From the NCBI GenBank assembly GCA_963763365.1, contig CAVXOE010000014.1, forward strand, positions 186,001 to 250,000: 64,000 nt of DNA. Direction: 5' to 3'. This DNA is from VAZQ01 sp963763365. GTDB taxonomy: Bacteria > Pseudomonadota > Alphaproteobacteria > Rhizobiales > Xanthobacteraceae. The notes below the pieces were generated by a model. That model was given only the letters and a program-made list of their open reading frames with translations. It was not told the origin of the DNA and made no database searches. Both the position numbers and the translations under genes were made by a program. Shown piece by piece: positions 8,419 through 16,144 of the stretch. Numbering within the stretch: the stretch's first letter is position 1; the number at the start of each line of letters is the position of its first letter.

Positions 8419-10137
8419 TCACGCGTTGCGCAGGCGGGTGTCGCCGAAGCCGGGAATGCGGTTGACCGCGATGACCACCGCGAAGGTGACGACCAGCATG
8501 ATGATGCCGAGCACCGAGATGGCGCCGAGATCGCCCGACTCGTTGAGGTCGAAGATCAGCACCGAGATCACCTTGGTCTCCGAGGTGAACAGCATGATGG
8601 CGGCGGAGAGTTCGCGGATCACGCCGACGAAGATGAAGCACCAGGTGGCGATCACGCTCGTCCGCAGCAATGGCGCGGTGATGCGCCAGAGCGTGTTCAG
8701 CCGCGTCGAGCCGAGGATGCGGCTTGCGTCTTCGAGGTCGGTGTGCACCGAACGGAAGGCCGACTGCAGTTGTTGGTAGGCCGACGGCAGCGCAATGGTG
8801 ATGAATGCGATGAGCAAAATCCACAGCGTGCCGTAGAGCACCAGTGGCGGCCGCGCGTAGCTGAGAAACAGTCCGACGCCGAGCACGATACCGGGGATGG
8901 CGACCGGCGCGGTGGCGAGGAAGCCGAGCGCGCGGTGGCCCCGGATGGCGCGCCGCGTCGTCAGATAGGCGATGACCACCGCCATGACGGTGCCGATGGT
9001 CGCAGCCGAAGCACCGAGAATGAAAGTGTTCTGCACGGCGAGCTTGGTGGCGGAGAGCTCGAAGAACACGAAATAGATGTTGTGCAGCGTGAAGTTGTCG
9101 AACCACACGAACGAGGTGGCGACCTTCGAGAACGTCGCATTGAGCAGCGCCCCATACGGCAGAAAGACCGGGCACATCAGCACGACGAAGACAAAAGCGA
9201 GCGCGACCCAGTTGAGCGCGCCGAGCCGGACCAGCCGCGGACTGCCCTGCTTGCCGCCGACGACCGAATAGCCGCGCCGCCCGAGGATCAGATGCTCGGC
9301 GCGCAGCAGAGCGATGGTCAGGATGAGGAGCGGCACTGATGCCGCCGCCGCCAGCTCCGGCTTGGGCGGATAGTTGAACAGGCTCCAGATCTTGGTGGTC
9401 ATGGTGTGGAAGCCCGCCGGGATCGCGAGGATCGCGGGCGAGCCGAACAGCGTCATCGCCTGCAGGAACGCGACCAGCGCGCCGGCAAGGAGCGCGGGCA
9501 GCACCAGCGGAATGGTGATGCGCCGCGCCGTCGTCCAGGTGCGGCCGCCGAGGATCGATGAGGCGTCTTCGAGATCGCCGGGGATGCGGTCGAGCGCGTT
9601 CGCCATCAGCACGAACACATAGGGGAAGGTGTAGCAGGAGATGACGAAGATCAGGCCGGGCAGCGAATAGATGTTGAACAGGTATTCGTCCTGCGGCATC
9701 CCGGTGAGCGCGCGCCAGGTCTTGTTGATGAGGCCGCTGTTGGGCGCTGCCAGCAGCTCCCAGGCGATGGCGCCGAGGAAGGGCGGCGTCACGAACGAGG
9801 CGGTCACCAGCGCGCGCACGGTGCGGCGCAGCGGCATGTCGGTGCGCGCGACCAGCCAGCCCATCGGCGCGGCGACGAGGCAGCAGACGATGGCCGAGCT
9901 CGTCGCCAGGATCACGGTCGTGATCAGCGGGTCGACGAAGGTGTCGTCGGTGACGAGCTTCTTGAAATTGTCGAGCGTGAACGCGCCGCTGCGGTCGACG
10001 AAGCTGTAATAGATCAGCCACGACATCGGCAGGATGATCAGCACGCAGAGCAGCGCGGCGAACAGGAGCAGGATCGGCCACGACAGGTCGATCTTGTGGC
10101 GCAGCCGAGCCGGTTGGGCGGGGAGGGCGATGGTCAT
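8419..10137 (-). CDS. ABC transporter permease, two fused membrane domains (FbpB/ThiP type)
   Basis: 572 residues starting at ATG 10137. Two BPD-type permease halves are fused in one chain, with about twelve hydrophobic segments. The EAA cytoplasmic loop appears twice: EDASSILGGRTWTTARRITIPL (about 210-232) and EDASRILGSTRLNTLWRITAPL in the second half. This double layout is typical of iron(III), thiamine and some phosphonate or polyamine importers, where one gene supplies the whole channel. It lies after three binding-protein genes and the ATPase gene on the same strand, so it should form the inner-membrane channel for them. The substrate cannot be told from this chain. Confidence 0.92.
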   Translation of the reverse strand: MTIALPAQPARLRHKIDLSWPILLLFAALLCVLIILPMSWLIYYSFVDRSGAFTLDNFKKLVTDDTFVDPLITTVILATSSAIVCCLVAAPMGWLVARTDMPLRRTVRALVTASFVTPPFLGAIAWELLAAPNSGLINKTWRALTGMPQDEYLFNIYSLPGLIFVISCYTFPYVFVLMANALDRIPGDLEDASSILGGRTWTTARRITIPLVLPALLAGALVAFLQAMTLFGSPAILAIPAGFHTMTTKIWSLFNYPPKPELAAAASVPLLILTIALLRAEHLILGRRGYSVVGGKQGSPRLVRLGALNWVALAFVFVVLMCPVFLPYGALLNATFSKVATSFVWFDNFTLHNIYFVFFELSATKLAVQNTFILGASAATIGTVMAVVIAYLTTRRAIRGHRALGFLATAPVAIPGIVLGVGLFLSYARPPLVLYGTLWILLIAFITIALPSAYQQLQSAFRSVHTDLEDASRILGSTRLNTLWRITAPLLRTSVIATWCFIFVGVIRELSAAIMLFTSETKVISVLIFDLNESGDLGAISVLGIIMLVVTFAVVIAVNRIPGFGDTRLRNA

Positions 10138-10163
10138 GGCGAACGCCCTTCAGGCCTCTCCGC

Positions 10164-10254
10164 CGTCATGCCCGGCCTTGTGCCGGGCATCCACGTTTTA
10201 CTGCCCGGCAATTCAAGAAAGGCGTGGATGGCCGGGACAAGCCCGGCCATGACG
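10164..10254. repeat. 91-bp imperfect palindrome in operon gap
   Basis: Begins CGTCATGCCCGGCC and ends GGCCATGACG, with an inner pair GGGCATCCACG / CGTGGATGGCC. Occupies the gap between the permease and the nearest binding-protein gene. A relative is at 59569-59667. Confidence 0.82.
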
Positions 10255-10291
10255 AAGGGGAACGTCTGCAAATATCCGACCACAGGCCGCA

Positions 10292-11359
10292 TCACACCTT
10301 GAACACCTTGGCGTAGCGCGTCTTGATCTCCTCGCTCGCCTTTTCGGTGGCCACCGGGTCTTCCTTCATCAGCTTGATGTCCTTGAGCGGCCGCACGCCG
10401 GGCTTCTCCACCGCCTGGGCATGCGGCGAATACTGCCGGGCGTAGTCGATCAGAATCTGCTGGCCCTCGCGCGAATGCATCCAGTTCTGGAACAGGCGCG
10501 CGGCGTTCGGATTGGGAGCGGCCTTGAATACCGCGCTCGGGCTCGTCGCCACCGGCGTTCCTTCCTCCGGATAGATCACGTCGACCGGCTGGCCCTCCTC
10601 CTTGTAGCGGATCACCAGATAGCCCGCGCCGTCGATCATGACGGCGCGCTCGCCGAGCGCAATCTTCTTCGGCGTGTCGGTCGCCGACTGCACCTGCATG
10701 ACGCGCTGCTTGGCGAGCTTTTCGAGATAGTCCCAGCCGAGGTCGCGCGCGATCTGGAAGGTCGCATTCATGATCGTGCCGCTATAGGCCGGATGCGCCT
10801 TCACCATCTTGCCGGCCCATTTCGGGTCGAGCAGGTCGGCGAAACTCTTCGGCGCATCGTCCTTCTTGACCAGGTTGGTGTTGTAGCCGAACGGTGAAAC
10901 CAGCACGCGCGTGGTCACGTGCAGGCCGTCGGGATCGTAATAGCCCTTGTCGTAGTATTTCACCACTTCCTCCGGCAGATACGGCGCGAGCCAGCCGTTC
11001 TGCTGCCAGATGATGCAATGCGCCTGGTCGGAGGTGTTGACCACGTCGACGGCGTGGATGTTGCTGGAATATTCCTGGCCGATGCGGGTGAAGATGCGCT
11101 CGGCGCCGTTGCGCTCCACGCGCGCCGATATGCCGGGGAACCTCTCCTCGAACGACTTGCCCAGGCGCTGCGCAAAAATGAGGTCCATGGCGGTGTAGAA
11201 GACGAGCTTGCCCTCTTTCTTGGCCGCCTCGATCAGCGCGGGCGTGATGGGCGAGACCTCGGGCGGCGCCGCCTTGATCGGCGACGCAAAGACGCTCGCC
11301 GCGGCGGCGGCGGTCGAGGCCTTGAGAACATCGCGCCTGGAAATTTGAATCTCAGCCAT
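10292..11359 (-). CDS. ABC transporter substrate-binding protein, Tat-exported (copy A)
   Basis: 355 residues from ATG 11357-11359. The upstream frame stays open but is not protein-like. The N-terminus (ISRRDVLKASTAAAAASVFASP) is a twin-arginine signal, so it should be exported folded. The mature part is of the FbpA/extracellular-solute-binding family type: PALIEAAKKEGKLVFYTAMD, GERFTRIGQE-like segment, FGYNTNLVKKDDAPKSFADLLDPKW, HPAYSGTIMNATFQIARDLGW and IALGERAVM. It is clearly homologous along its whole length to the two genes upstream in the operon (11470-12531 and 12656-13720) and is the most diverged of the three. Likely ligands are iron(III) complexes, other metals or small organic anions; the sequence does not decide. 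Confidence 0.9.
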   Translation of the reverse strand: MAEIQISRRDVLKASTAAAAASVFASPIKAAPPEVSPITPALIEAAKKEGKLVFYTAMDLIFAQRLGKSFEERFPGISARVERNGAERIFTRIGQEYSSNIHAVDVVNTSDQAHCIIWQQNGWLAPYLPEEVVKYYDKGYYDPDGLHVTTRVLVSPFGYNTNLVKKDDAPKSFADLLDPKWAGKMVKAHPAYSGTIMNATFQIARDLGWDYLEKLAKQRVMQVQSATDTPKKIALGERAVMIDGAGYLVIRYKEEGQPVDVIYPEEGTPVATSPSAVFKAAPNPNAARLFQNWMHSREGQQILIDYARQYSPHAQAVEKPGVRPLKDIKLMKEDPVATEKASEEIKTRYAKVFKV

Positions 11360-11387
11360 GGTCGCCTCCCGCGCAGTCACCTTTTTG

Positions 11388-11458
11388 GTCATCCCCGCGA
11401 AAGCGGGGATCCATTTTTCAAGATCGGTGTTATGGGTCCCCGCTTGCGCGGGGACGAC
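11388..11458. repeat. 71-bp imperfect palindrome in operon gap
   Basis: Begins GTCATCCCCGCGAAAGCGGGG and ends GTCCCCGCTTGCGCGGGGACGAC-like arms; each half is itself a short hairpin. It fills the gap between binding-protein copies A and B. Confidence 0.82.
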
Positions 11459-11469
11459 AGTCAACGTCG

Positions 11470-12531
11470 TCACACGCCGAACAGCTTGGCGTACCGCGTC
11501 TTGATCTCCTCGCTCATTTTCTCGACGCCGGCCGGATCCTCCCGCATCTTCTTGATCTCGCCGAACGGCCTGCGGCCGGCCTTCTCCTTCACCAGCGAGT
11601 GCACGGAGCGCAAGCCCCCGACATCGTGAATGAGCTGTTGGCATTCGGCCGTGAAGCAGTAGCACTGGAACAGCCGCGCCGCGTTCGGGTTCGGCGCGGT
11701 CTTGAACACCGCGTTGGGGCCGATCACCATCGGTATGCCTTCGGCCGGATAGACCACCTCGACCGGCCCGCCCGCCTCCTTGGTCTGGATCAGATTGTAT
11801 TCGCCGCCGTCCGCCATGATGGCGCGCTCGCCGAGCGCAAGCTTCTTCGGCGGATCGGTGGCGGACTGCACCTGCATGACCTTCTGCTTGGCGAGCTTCT
11901 CGTAGTAGCCCCAGCCGAGCTCGCGCACGATCTGAAACGTCGCCGTCATGATCGTGCCGCTGTAGGCCGGGTGCGCCTTGACGATCTTGCCGAACCATCT
12001 CGGATCGAGCAGGTCGGCGAAACTCTTGGGCGCGTCCTCCGCCTTGACCAGATTGGTGTTGTAGCCGATGGCGCTCAGGCTGATGCGGAAGGGCGCGAAC
12101 ATGCCGTCCGGCTCGCGATATTCGGCAGGATAATGCTTGGCGACATCCTCGGGCACGAAGGGCGCGAGCCAGCCGTCGCGCTTCCAGACGATGAAGTGCG
12201 CGGCGTCGGAGGTCTGCGCGACGTCGACGCCGTAGATGCGGCTCGCCTGCTCCTGGCCGATGCGCTGGAACACGCGCTCGGCGCCGGTCCGCTCGACCCG
12301 CACGGCGATGCCGGGGAATTTCGCCTCGAACGATTTGGCGATACGCTCCGCCAGCGGCAGATCGACGGAGGTGTAGTAGAGGACGCGTCCTTCCTTCCGC
12401 GCGGCCTCGATCAGTGCCGGCGTGATCGTGGTCGCTTCAGGTGCCGCCGCGTGCAGCGGTGAGGCATAGACGCCGGCGGCCGCCGCGGCCGATGCCTTGA
12501 GCACGTCACGTCGGGAAAATTTGACTGTCAT
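11470..12531 (-). CDS. ABC transporter substrate-binding protein, Tat-exported (copy B)
   Basis: 353 residues, start at 12529-12531, with the Tat signal FSRRDVLKASAAAAAGVYASP. The mature protein aligns end to end with its neighbours: TITPALIEAARKEGRVLYYTSVDLPLAERI, GYNTNLVKAEDAPKSFADLLDPRW, HPAYSGTIMTATFQIVRELGW and the closing EEIKTRYAKLFGV. By eye it is well over half identical to copy C. An oddity is a short Cys cluster (FQCYCFTAEC) where the paralogues have FQNWMHSREG or WQNFMLSAEA, which is unusual for an exported protein. It probably delivers ligand to the permease at 8419-10137; having three binding proteins for one permease suggests related but distinct ligands. Confidence 0.9.
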   Translation of the reverse strand: MTVKFSRRDVLKASAAAAAGVYASPLHAAAPEATTITPALIEAARKEGRVLYYTSVDLPLAERIAKSFEAKFPGIAVRVERTGAERVFQRIGQEQASRIYGVDVAQTSDAAHFIVWKRDGWLAPFVPEDVAKHYPAEYREPDGMFAPFRISLSAIGYNTNLVKAEDAPKSFADLLDPRWFGKIVKAHPAYSGTIMTATFQIVRELGWGYYEKLAKQKVMQVQSATDPPKKLALGERAIMADGGEYNLIQTKEAGGPVEVVYPAEGIPMVIGPNAVFKTAPNPNAARLFQCYCFTAECQQLIHDVGGLRSVHSLVKEKAGRRPFGEIKKMREDPAGVEKMSEEIKTRYAKLFGV

Positions 12532-12550
12532 GACGCCGGGCCCTCCGCTC

Positions 12551-12648
12551 CGTCATTCCGGGGCCGGCCGAAGGCCGGAACCCGGAATCCAGTTCACGCA
12601 GTCGAGATGGATTCCGGGTTCGCTGCTTCGCAGCGCCCCGGAATGACG
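12551..12648. repeat. 98-bp palindromic element with perfect 13-bp terminal inverted repeats
   Basis: Ends CGTCATTCCGGGG and CCCCGGAATGACG are exact reverse complements. An inner pair GGAATCC / GGATTCC lies near the centre. It fills the gap between binding-protein copies B and C. Confidence 0.85.
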
Positions 12649-12655
12649 AGAGGAA

Positions 12656-13720
12656 TCACACCCCGAACAGCTTGGCGTAGCGCGTCTTGATCTCCTCGCT
12701 CATCTTCTCGACCGCGGCCGGGTCGTCCTTCATCTTCTTGACCTCGCCGAACGGCTTGCGGCCGGGCTTTTCCTTGACGCCGGGATGCACCGAGCGCAGC
12801 CCGCCGGTGTCGATGATGAGTTGCTGCGCCTCCGCCGACAGCATGAAATTCTGCCACAGCCGGGCGGCGTTCGGATTAGGCGCGTTCTTGAAGATCGCGA
12901 TCGGGCCGACGATCAGGGGCGACCCCTCGGTCGCGTAGACGATGTCGACCGGCGTGCCTTTCTCCTTCTCGATGAACATGTTGTACTCGTTGCCGTCGGC
13001 CATCACGGCGCGCTCTCCGAGCGCGAGCTTCTTCGGCGGGTCGGCCGACGACTGCACCTGCATTACCTTCTGCTTGGCGAGCTTTTCGAAGAAGCTCCAG
13101 CCGAGGTCGCGCGACATCTGATAGGTCGCGGTCATGATGGTGCCCGAATAGCTCGGGTGCGCCTTGACGATCTTGCCCGTCCACTTCGGTTCGAGCAGGT
13201 CGGCGTAGCTCTTGGGCGCGTCTTCCGCCTTCACCAGATTGGTGTTGTAGCCGATGGTGCAGACCCAGGAGCGGAACGTCGCATAGGTTCCGTCCGGGTC
13301 CTTGTGCTCGGCCGGAAAGCCGGCGACATCCTCGGGGACGTAAGGTTCCAGGATGCCGTCGCGCTTCCAGACGATGAAATGCGCGGCGTCCGATGAACTG
13401 ACCGAATCGACCTTGTAGAGCTTGCTGGAATATTCCTGGCCGATGCGCTGGAACACGCGCTCGGCTCCCGTGCGTTCGACCCGCACCTTGACGCCCGGAT
13501 ACCTCGCTTCGAACGCCTTGCCGATGCGCTCGGCGACCGGCAGGTCGATCGAGGTGTAGAACACCACGTTGCCTTCCTTGCGCGCCGCCTCGATCAGGGC
13601 CGGCGTCACCGTGCTCGTCGGCGGCGCCGCCGACAGCACGCGGGTGTTCCAGACGCTCGATGCCGCGAGGGCCCCCGAGCCCGCCAGCACTGCACGCCTT
13701 GAGATCGTGGGCTGTGTCAT
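12656..13720 (-). CDS. ABC transporter substrate-binding protein, Tat-exported (copy C)
   Basis: 354 residues from ATG 13718-13720; the frame is open upstream to 13975 but that part overlaps the gap and the ATPase gene. It opens TISRRAVLAGSGALAASSVW, a twin-arginine-like signal, and then has the same binding-protein fold as copies A and B: RIGQEYSSKLYKVDSV, GYNTNLVKAEDAPKSYADLLEPKW, HPSYSGTIMTATYQMSRDLGW, ALGERAVMADGNEYN. First of the three in transcription order, 47 bp after the ATPase gene. It lacks the Cys cluster of copy B. Ligand unknown; an iron or small organic acid is possible. Confidence 0.9.
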   Translation of the reverse strand: MTQPTISRRAVLAGSGALAASSVWNTRVLSAAPPTSTVTPALIEAARKEGNVVFYTSIDLPVAERIGKAFEARYPGVKVRVERTGAERVFQRIGQEYSSKLYKVDSVSSSDAAHFIVWKRDGILEPYVPEDVAGFPAEHKDPDGTYATFRSWVCTIGYNTNLVKAEDAPKSYADLLEPKWTGKIVKAHPSYSGTIMTATYQMSRDLGWSFFEKLAKQKVMQVQSSADPPKKLALGERAVMADGNEYNMFIEKEKGTPVDIVYATEGSPLIVGPIAIFKNAPNPNAARLWQNFMLSAEAQQLIIDTGGLRSVHPGVKEKPGRKPFGEVKKMKDDPAAVEKMSEEIKTRYAKLFGV

Positions 13721-13767
13721 CCTTGCTCTCCTGCTCGCCTCGTTCTGTCGCCCGCTTTCAAGCTCGA

Positions 13768-14829
13768 TCAACCGCTCAGCACGCGGCAACGCTCCGGCGG
13801 CAGATGAAGCCAGACCGGCGCGCCTTGCGCGATGCTCTCCGCCGGCGACGTCACGACGCGAAGCTGCGTTCCGTCGGCCGCCGTCACCAGATAGTCGCGG
13901 CTGTTGCCGAGAAAGACCTGCCGCACCACCGTCGCCGGCACCACGTTCTCCATCGATTGCGGCTGCGCCGCCCACAGCCTGATGACGTGCTGGCGCACCG
14001 AAATGGCGGTGGCCGCGCCGGCGGCGAGTTTGTCGCCGACGCAGCGCAGCACCGCGTCGCAGAACGAGATGTGGTTTTCGTCCACCGCCTTGCCCTTGAC
14101 CACGTTGCTCGAGCCGATGAAGCGGGCGACGAATTCCGAGCGCGGGCGGTCGTAGATTTCCTCGGGCGAACCCGCCTGTTCGATCTTGCCGTGGTTCATC
14201 ACCGCGATGATGTCGGCGGTGGTCATCGCTTCCGACTGGTCGTGCGTGACGTAGACCGTGGTGTAGCGGTATTCGTCGTGCAGGCGGCGCACCTCGAAAC
14301 GCATCTCCTCGCGCAGGTTGGCGTCGAGGTTCGACAGCGGCTCGTCGAGCAGCAGCGTCTCCGGCTCGACGATCAGCGCGCGCGCGAGCGCGACGCGTTG
14401 CTGCTGGCCGCCGGAGAGTTCGCCCGGATAGCGTTCGGCGAGCTGGCCGAGCTGCGTCGTCGTGAGAATTTGCGCGACCTTGCTCTTGATCGTGGCACGG
14501 TCGAGCTTGCGCAGCTCAAGCCCGTAAGCGACGTTCTGCGCGACCGTCATGTGCGGCCACAGCGCGTAGCTCTGGAAGATCATCGACATGTTGCGCCGCT
14601 CGGGCGGCACGGTGCGGCTCGGTGACGAGACCACCTGATTGCCGACGCGGATCTCGCCGGCCGAAGGCTCCGCGAAGCCGGCGATCAGCCGCAAGGTCGT
14701 GGTCTTGCCGCAGCCCGAAGGCCCCAGGAGACATACCAGCCGGCCGTGCTCGATGGTCAGCGACACGTCGTCGACCACCGCGAGATCGCCGTAGCGCTTT
14801 GTCAATCCCCGCAGTTCAACCGACGCCAC
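13768..14829 (-). CDS. ABC transporter ATP-binding protein (FbpC/PotA type)
   Basis: 353 residues. Walker A GPSGCGKTT (about 36-44), Q-loop FQSYALWPHM, signature LSGGQQQR, Walker B LLLDEPLSNLD and H-loop VTHDQSEAM are all intact, followed by a TOBE-type C-terminal domain (about 245-350) as in iron(III), spermidine and sulfate importers. It is the first gene of the minus-strand cluster, followed by three binding proteins and a double permease. It should energise import by the 572-residue permease at the cytoplasmic face. No regulator lies next to it, and I see no operator in the 310-bp gap upstream, which is filled by repeat elements. Confidence 0.95.
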   Translation of the reverse strand: MASVELRGLTKRYGDLAVVDDVSLTIEHGRLVCLLGPSGCGKTTTLRLIAGFAEPSAGEIRVGNQVVSSPSRTVPPERRNMSMIFQSYALWPHMTVAQNVAYGLELRKLDRATIKSKVAQILTTTQLGQLAERYPGELSGGQQQRVALARALIVEPETLLLDEPLSNLDANLREEMRFEVRRLHDEYRYTTVYVTHDQSEAMTTADIIAVMNHGKIEQAGSPEEIYDRPRSEFVARFIGSSNVVKGKAVDENHISFCDAVLRCVGDKLAAGAATAISVRQHVIRLWAAQPQSMENVVPATVVRQVFLGNSRDYLVTAADGTQLRVVTSPAESIAQGAPVWLHLPPERCRVLSG

Positions 14830-14952
14830 GCCGTCTCCTCCCGCCGCGCAATACGTCTGCGCGCTGTTCTTACGCTATTGAAACACCAATCCGCCGGCCG
14901 GCCCCCGCGACAGCTTGCCGCCACCGTTCATTTTTGCTGCCATCCGTTCCGC

Positions 14953-15123
14953 CCTCATCCTGAGGAGGGCGCGCCCGATCCCGGGTTTACCCGGGATCGG
15001 CAACTCATGAAGCGCAAGTCGGGTAGACCCGACTTGCGTGCGCCCGTCTCGAAGGATGGCAAGAGGCACCGAATCCGCCGCCATGCTTCGAGACGCGACC
15101 TGCGGTCGCTCCTCAGCATGAGG
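14953..15123. repeat. Dispersed palindrome, copy 2, with nested perfect inverted repeats
   Basis: Outer arms CCTCATCCTGAGGAG and CTCCTCAGCATGAGG, with internal CGTCTCGAAGGATGG / CCATGCTTCGAGACG as in the copies at 6803 and 53429. Two further perfect hairpins sit inside: 14975-15000 (arms CCGATCCCGGG and CCCGGGATCGG around TTTA) and 15013-15038 (arms CGCAAGTCGGGT and ACCCGACTTGCG around AG). They make this copy about 65 bp longer. It fills most of the 310-bp gap before the ATPase gene; I see nothing else in that gap. Confidence 0.82.
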
Positions 15124-15139
15124 AAGCGCAGGTATCCCG

Positions 15140-15940
15140 TCACGTTCCCGTAAACGCCGGCTTGCGCTTCTCCAGGAAGGCCGTCCGGCCCTCGACGAAG
15201 TCCTTGCTGGCGAAGCAGGTATCGACCATCTCGGCGCAGCGCTTGAGGTTGCGCTTGGATTCGTCCTTCATCGCCTCGCCGACGATATATTTGACGGCCT
15301 GCACGGTGAGCGGCGCGTTGCCGGCCATCGTATCTGCGTAGCTCTTGACGTAGCTCTCGAGCTCGGCGCCCGGCAGCACGCGATTGACCAGGCCCATGAC
15401 GCGGGCTTCCTCGGTGTCGAACTGCCGCGCGGTGAAGAAAATCTCCTTCGCAAAGGCCGGCCCGACGAGGTCGATCAGCCGGCGCAGCCCAAGATAGCCG
15501 TAGCCGAGACCGAGCTTCGCGGCGGGCACCGCGAACTTCGAGTTGTCCGAGCAGATGCGCAGGTCGCAGCATACCGCCAGGCCCAGCCCCCCGCCGATGC
15601 AATAGCCGCGGATCATCGCGATCGTCGGCTTGGGATATTCCTGGACGCTGAGATAGGCGCGCTCGACCGTCTCGTTGTAGATGCGTTGAGCGTCCTTGGA
15701 GGAGCGCTCGCTTTCGAATTTGGAGATGTCGGCGCCGGAGACGAAGGCCTTGCCGCCGGCACCGGTGATCACCACCACGCGGATATCGCTGTCCTTGGCG
15801 AAATCGTCGAGGATGCGGGACGTCGCCGCCCACATCTCCAGCGACACGGCATTGTGGCGCTCGGGATTGTTGAAGATCATGTAGCCGACGCCGCCCTCCT
15901 TGCGCGAGAGCATCTTGTCGGTCTTGGTCACGTCATCCAT
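15140..15940 (-). CDS. Enoyl-CoA hydratase/isomerase family protein
   Basis: 266 residues of the crotonase fold. The CoA-binding and oxyanion-hole elements are visible: AFVSGADISKFE (about 65-76) and IRGYCIGGGLGLAVCCDLRICSDNSKF (about 109-135), then PAAKLGLGYGYLGLRRLIDLVG. The usual C-terminal helices follow, including an EGRTAFLEKRKPAF ending. It would hydrate or isomerise an enoyl-CoA in the cytoplasm. The CaiB-type CoA transferase gene (16145-17338) lies upstream on the same strand, separated by a repeat-filled 204-bp gap. Together they suggest acyl-CoA catabolism that starts with CoA transfer instead of ligation. The precise substrate is open. Confidence 0.9.
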   Translation of the reverse strand: MDDVTKTDKMLSRKEGGVGYMIFNNPERHNAVSLEMWAATSRILDDFAKDSDIRVVVITGAGGKAFVSGADISKFESERSSKDAQRIYNETVERAYLSVQEYPKPTIAMIRGYCIGGGLGLAVCCDLRICSDNSKFAVPAAKLGLGYGYLGLRRLIDLVGPAFAKEIFFTARQFDTEEARVMGLVNRVLPGAELESYVKSYADTMAGNAPLTVQAVKYIVGEAMKDESKRNLKRCAEMVDTCFASKDFVEGRTAFLEKRKPAFTGT

Positions 15941-15987
15941 GGCTCATCTCCACGAGAATAAGGCAGCCATTCTGCACCGGCGGTGCG

Positions 15988-16090
15988 CTCCCTCCCCCTG
16001 AAAGGGGGAGGGTCGGGGCGGGGGTCTACGGCAGAAGCAATGATCCCCACCCGACCGCTTCGCGGTCGACCTCCCCTTTTCAAGGGGAGG
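15988..16090. repeat. GC-rich imperfect palindrome between CaiB and enoyl-CoA hydratase genes
   Basis: CTCCCTCCCCCTGAAAGGGGGAGG at the left and CCTCCCCTTTTCAAGGGGAGG at the right, each a hairpin, with partly complementary GGTCGGGGCGGGG / CCCCACCCGACC between them. A similar element type occurs at 51943-52110 and 54681-54737. Confidence 0.75.
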
Positions 16091-16144
16091 TTGGCTGTGG
16101 CTTGGGCATCGACAAAAACCTGCATTTGTTTGCGTCGTACGAAC

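Noticed and set aside
6966..8465. 499-residue plus-strand frame opposite the MmgE/PrpD gene
   Set aside because: The minus strand encodes a complete recognised protein; the opposite frame has no motifs and runs through a repeat element.
10292..13720. Tandem binding-protein genes as an assembly duplication
   Set aside because: The three copies have diverged along their whole length and the gaps hold different repeats.
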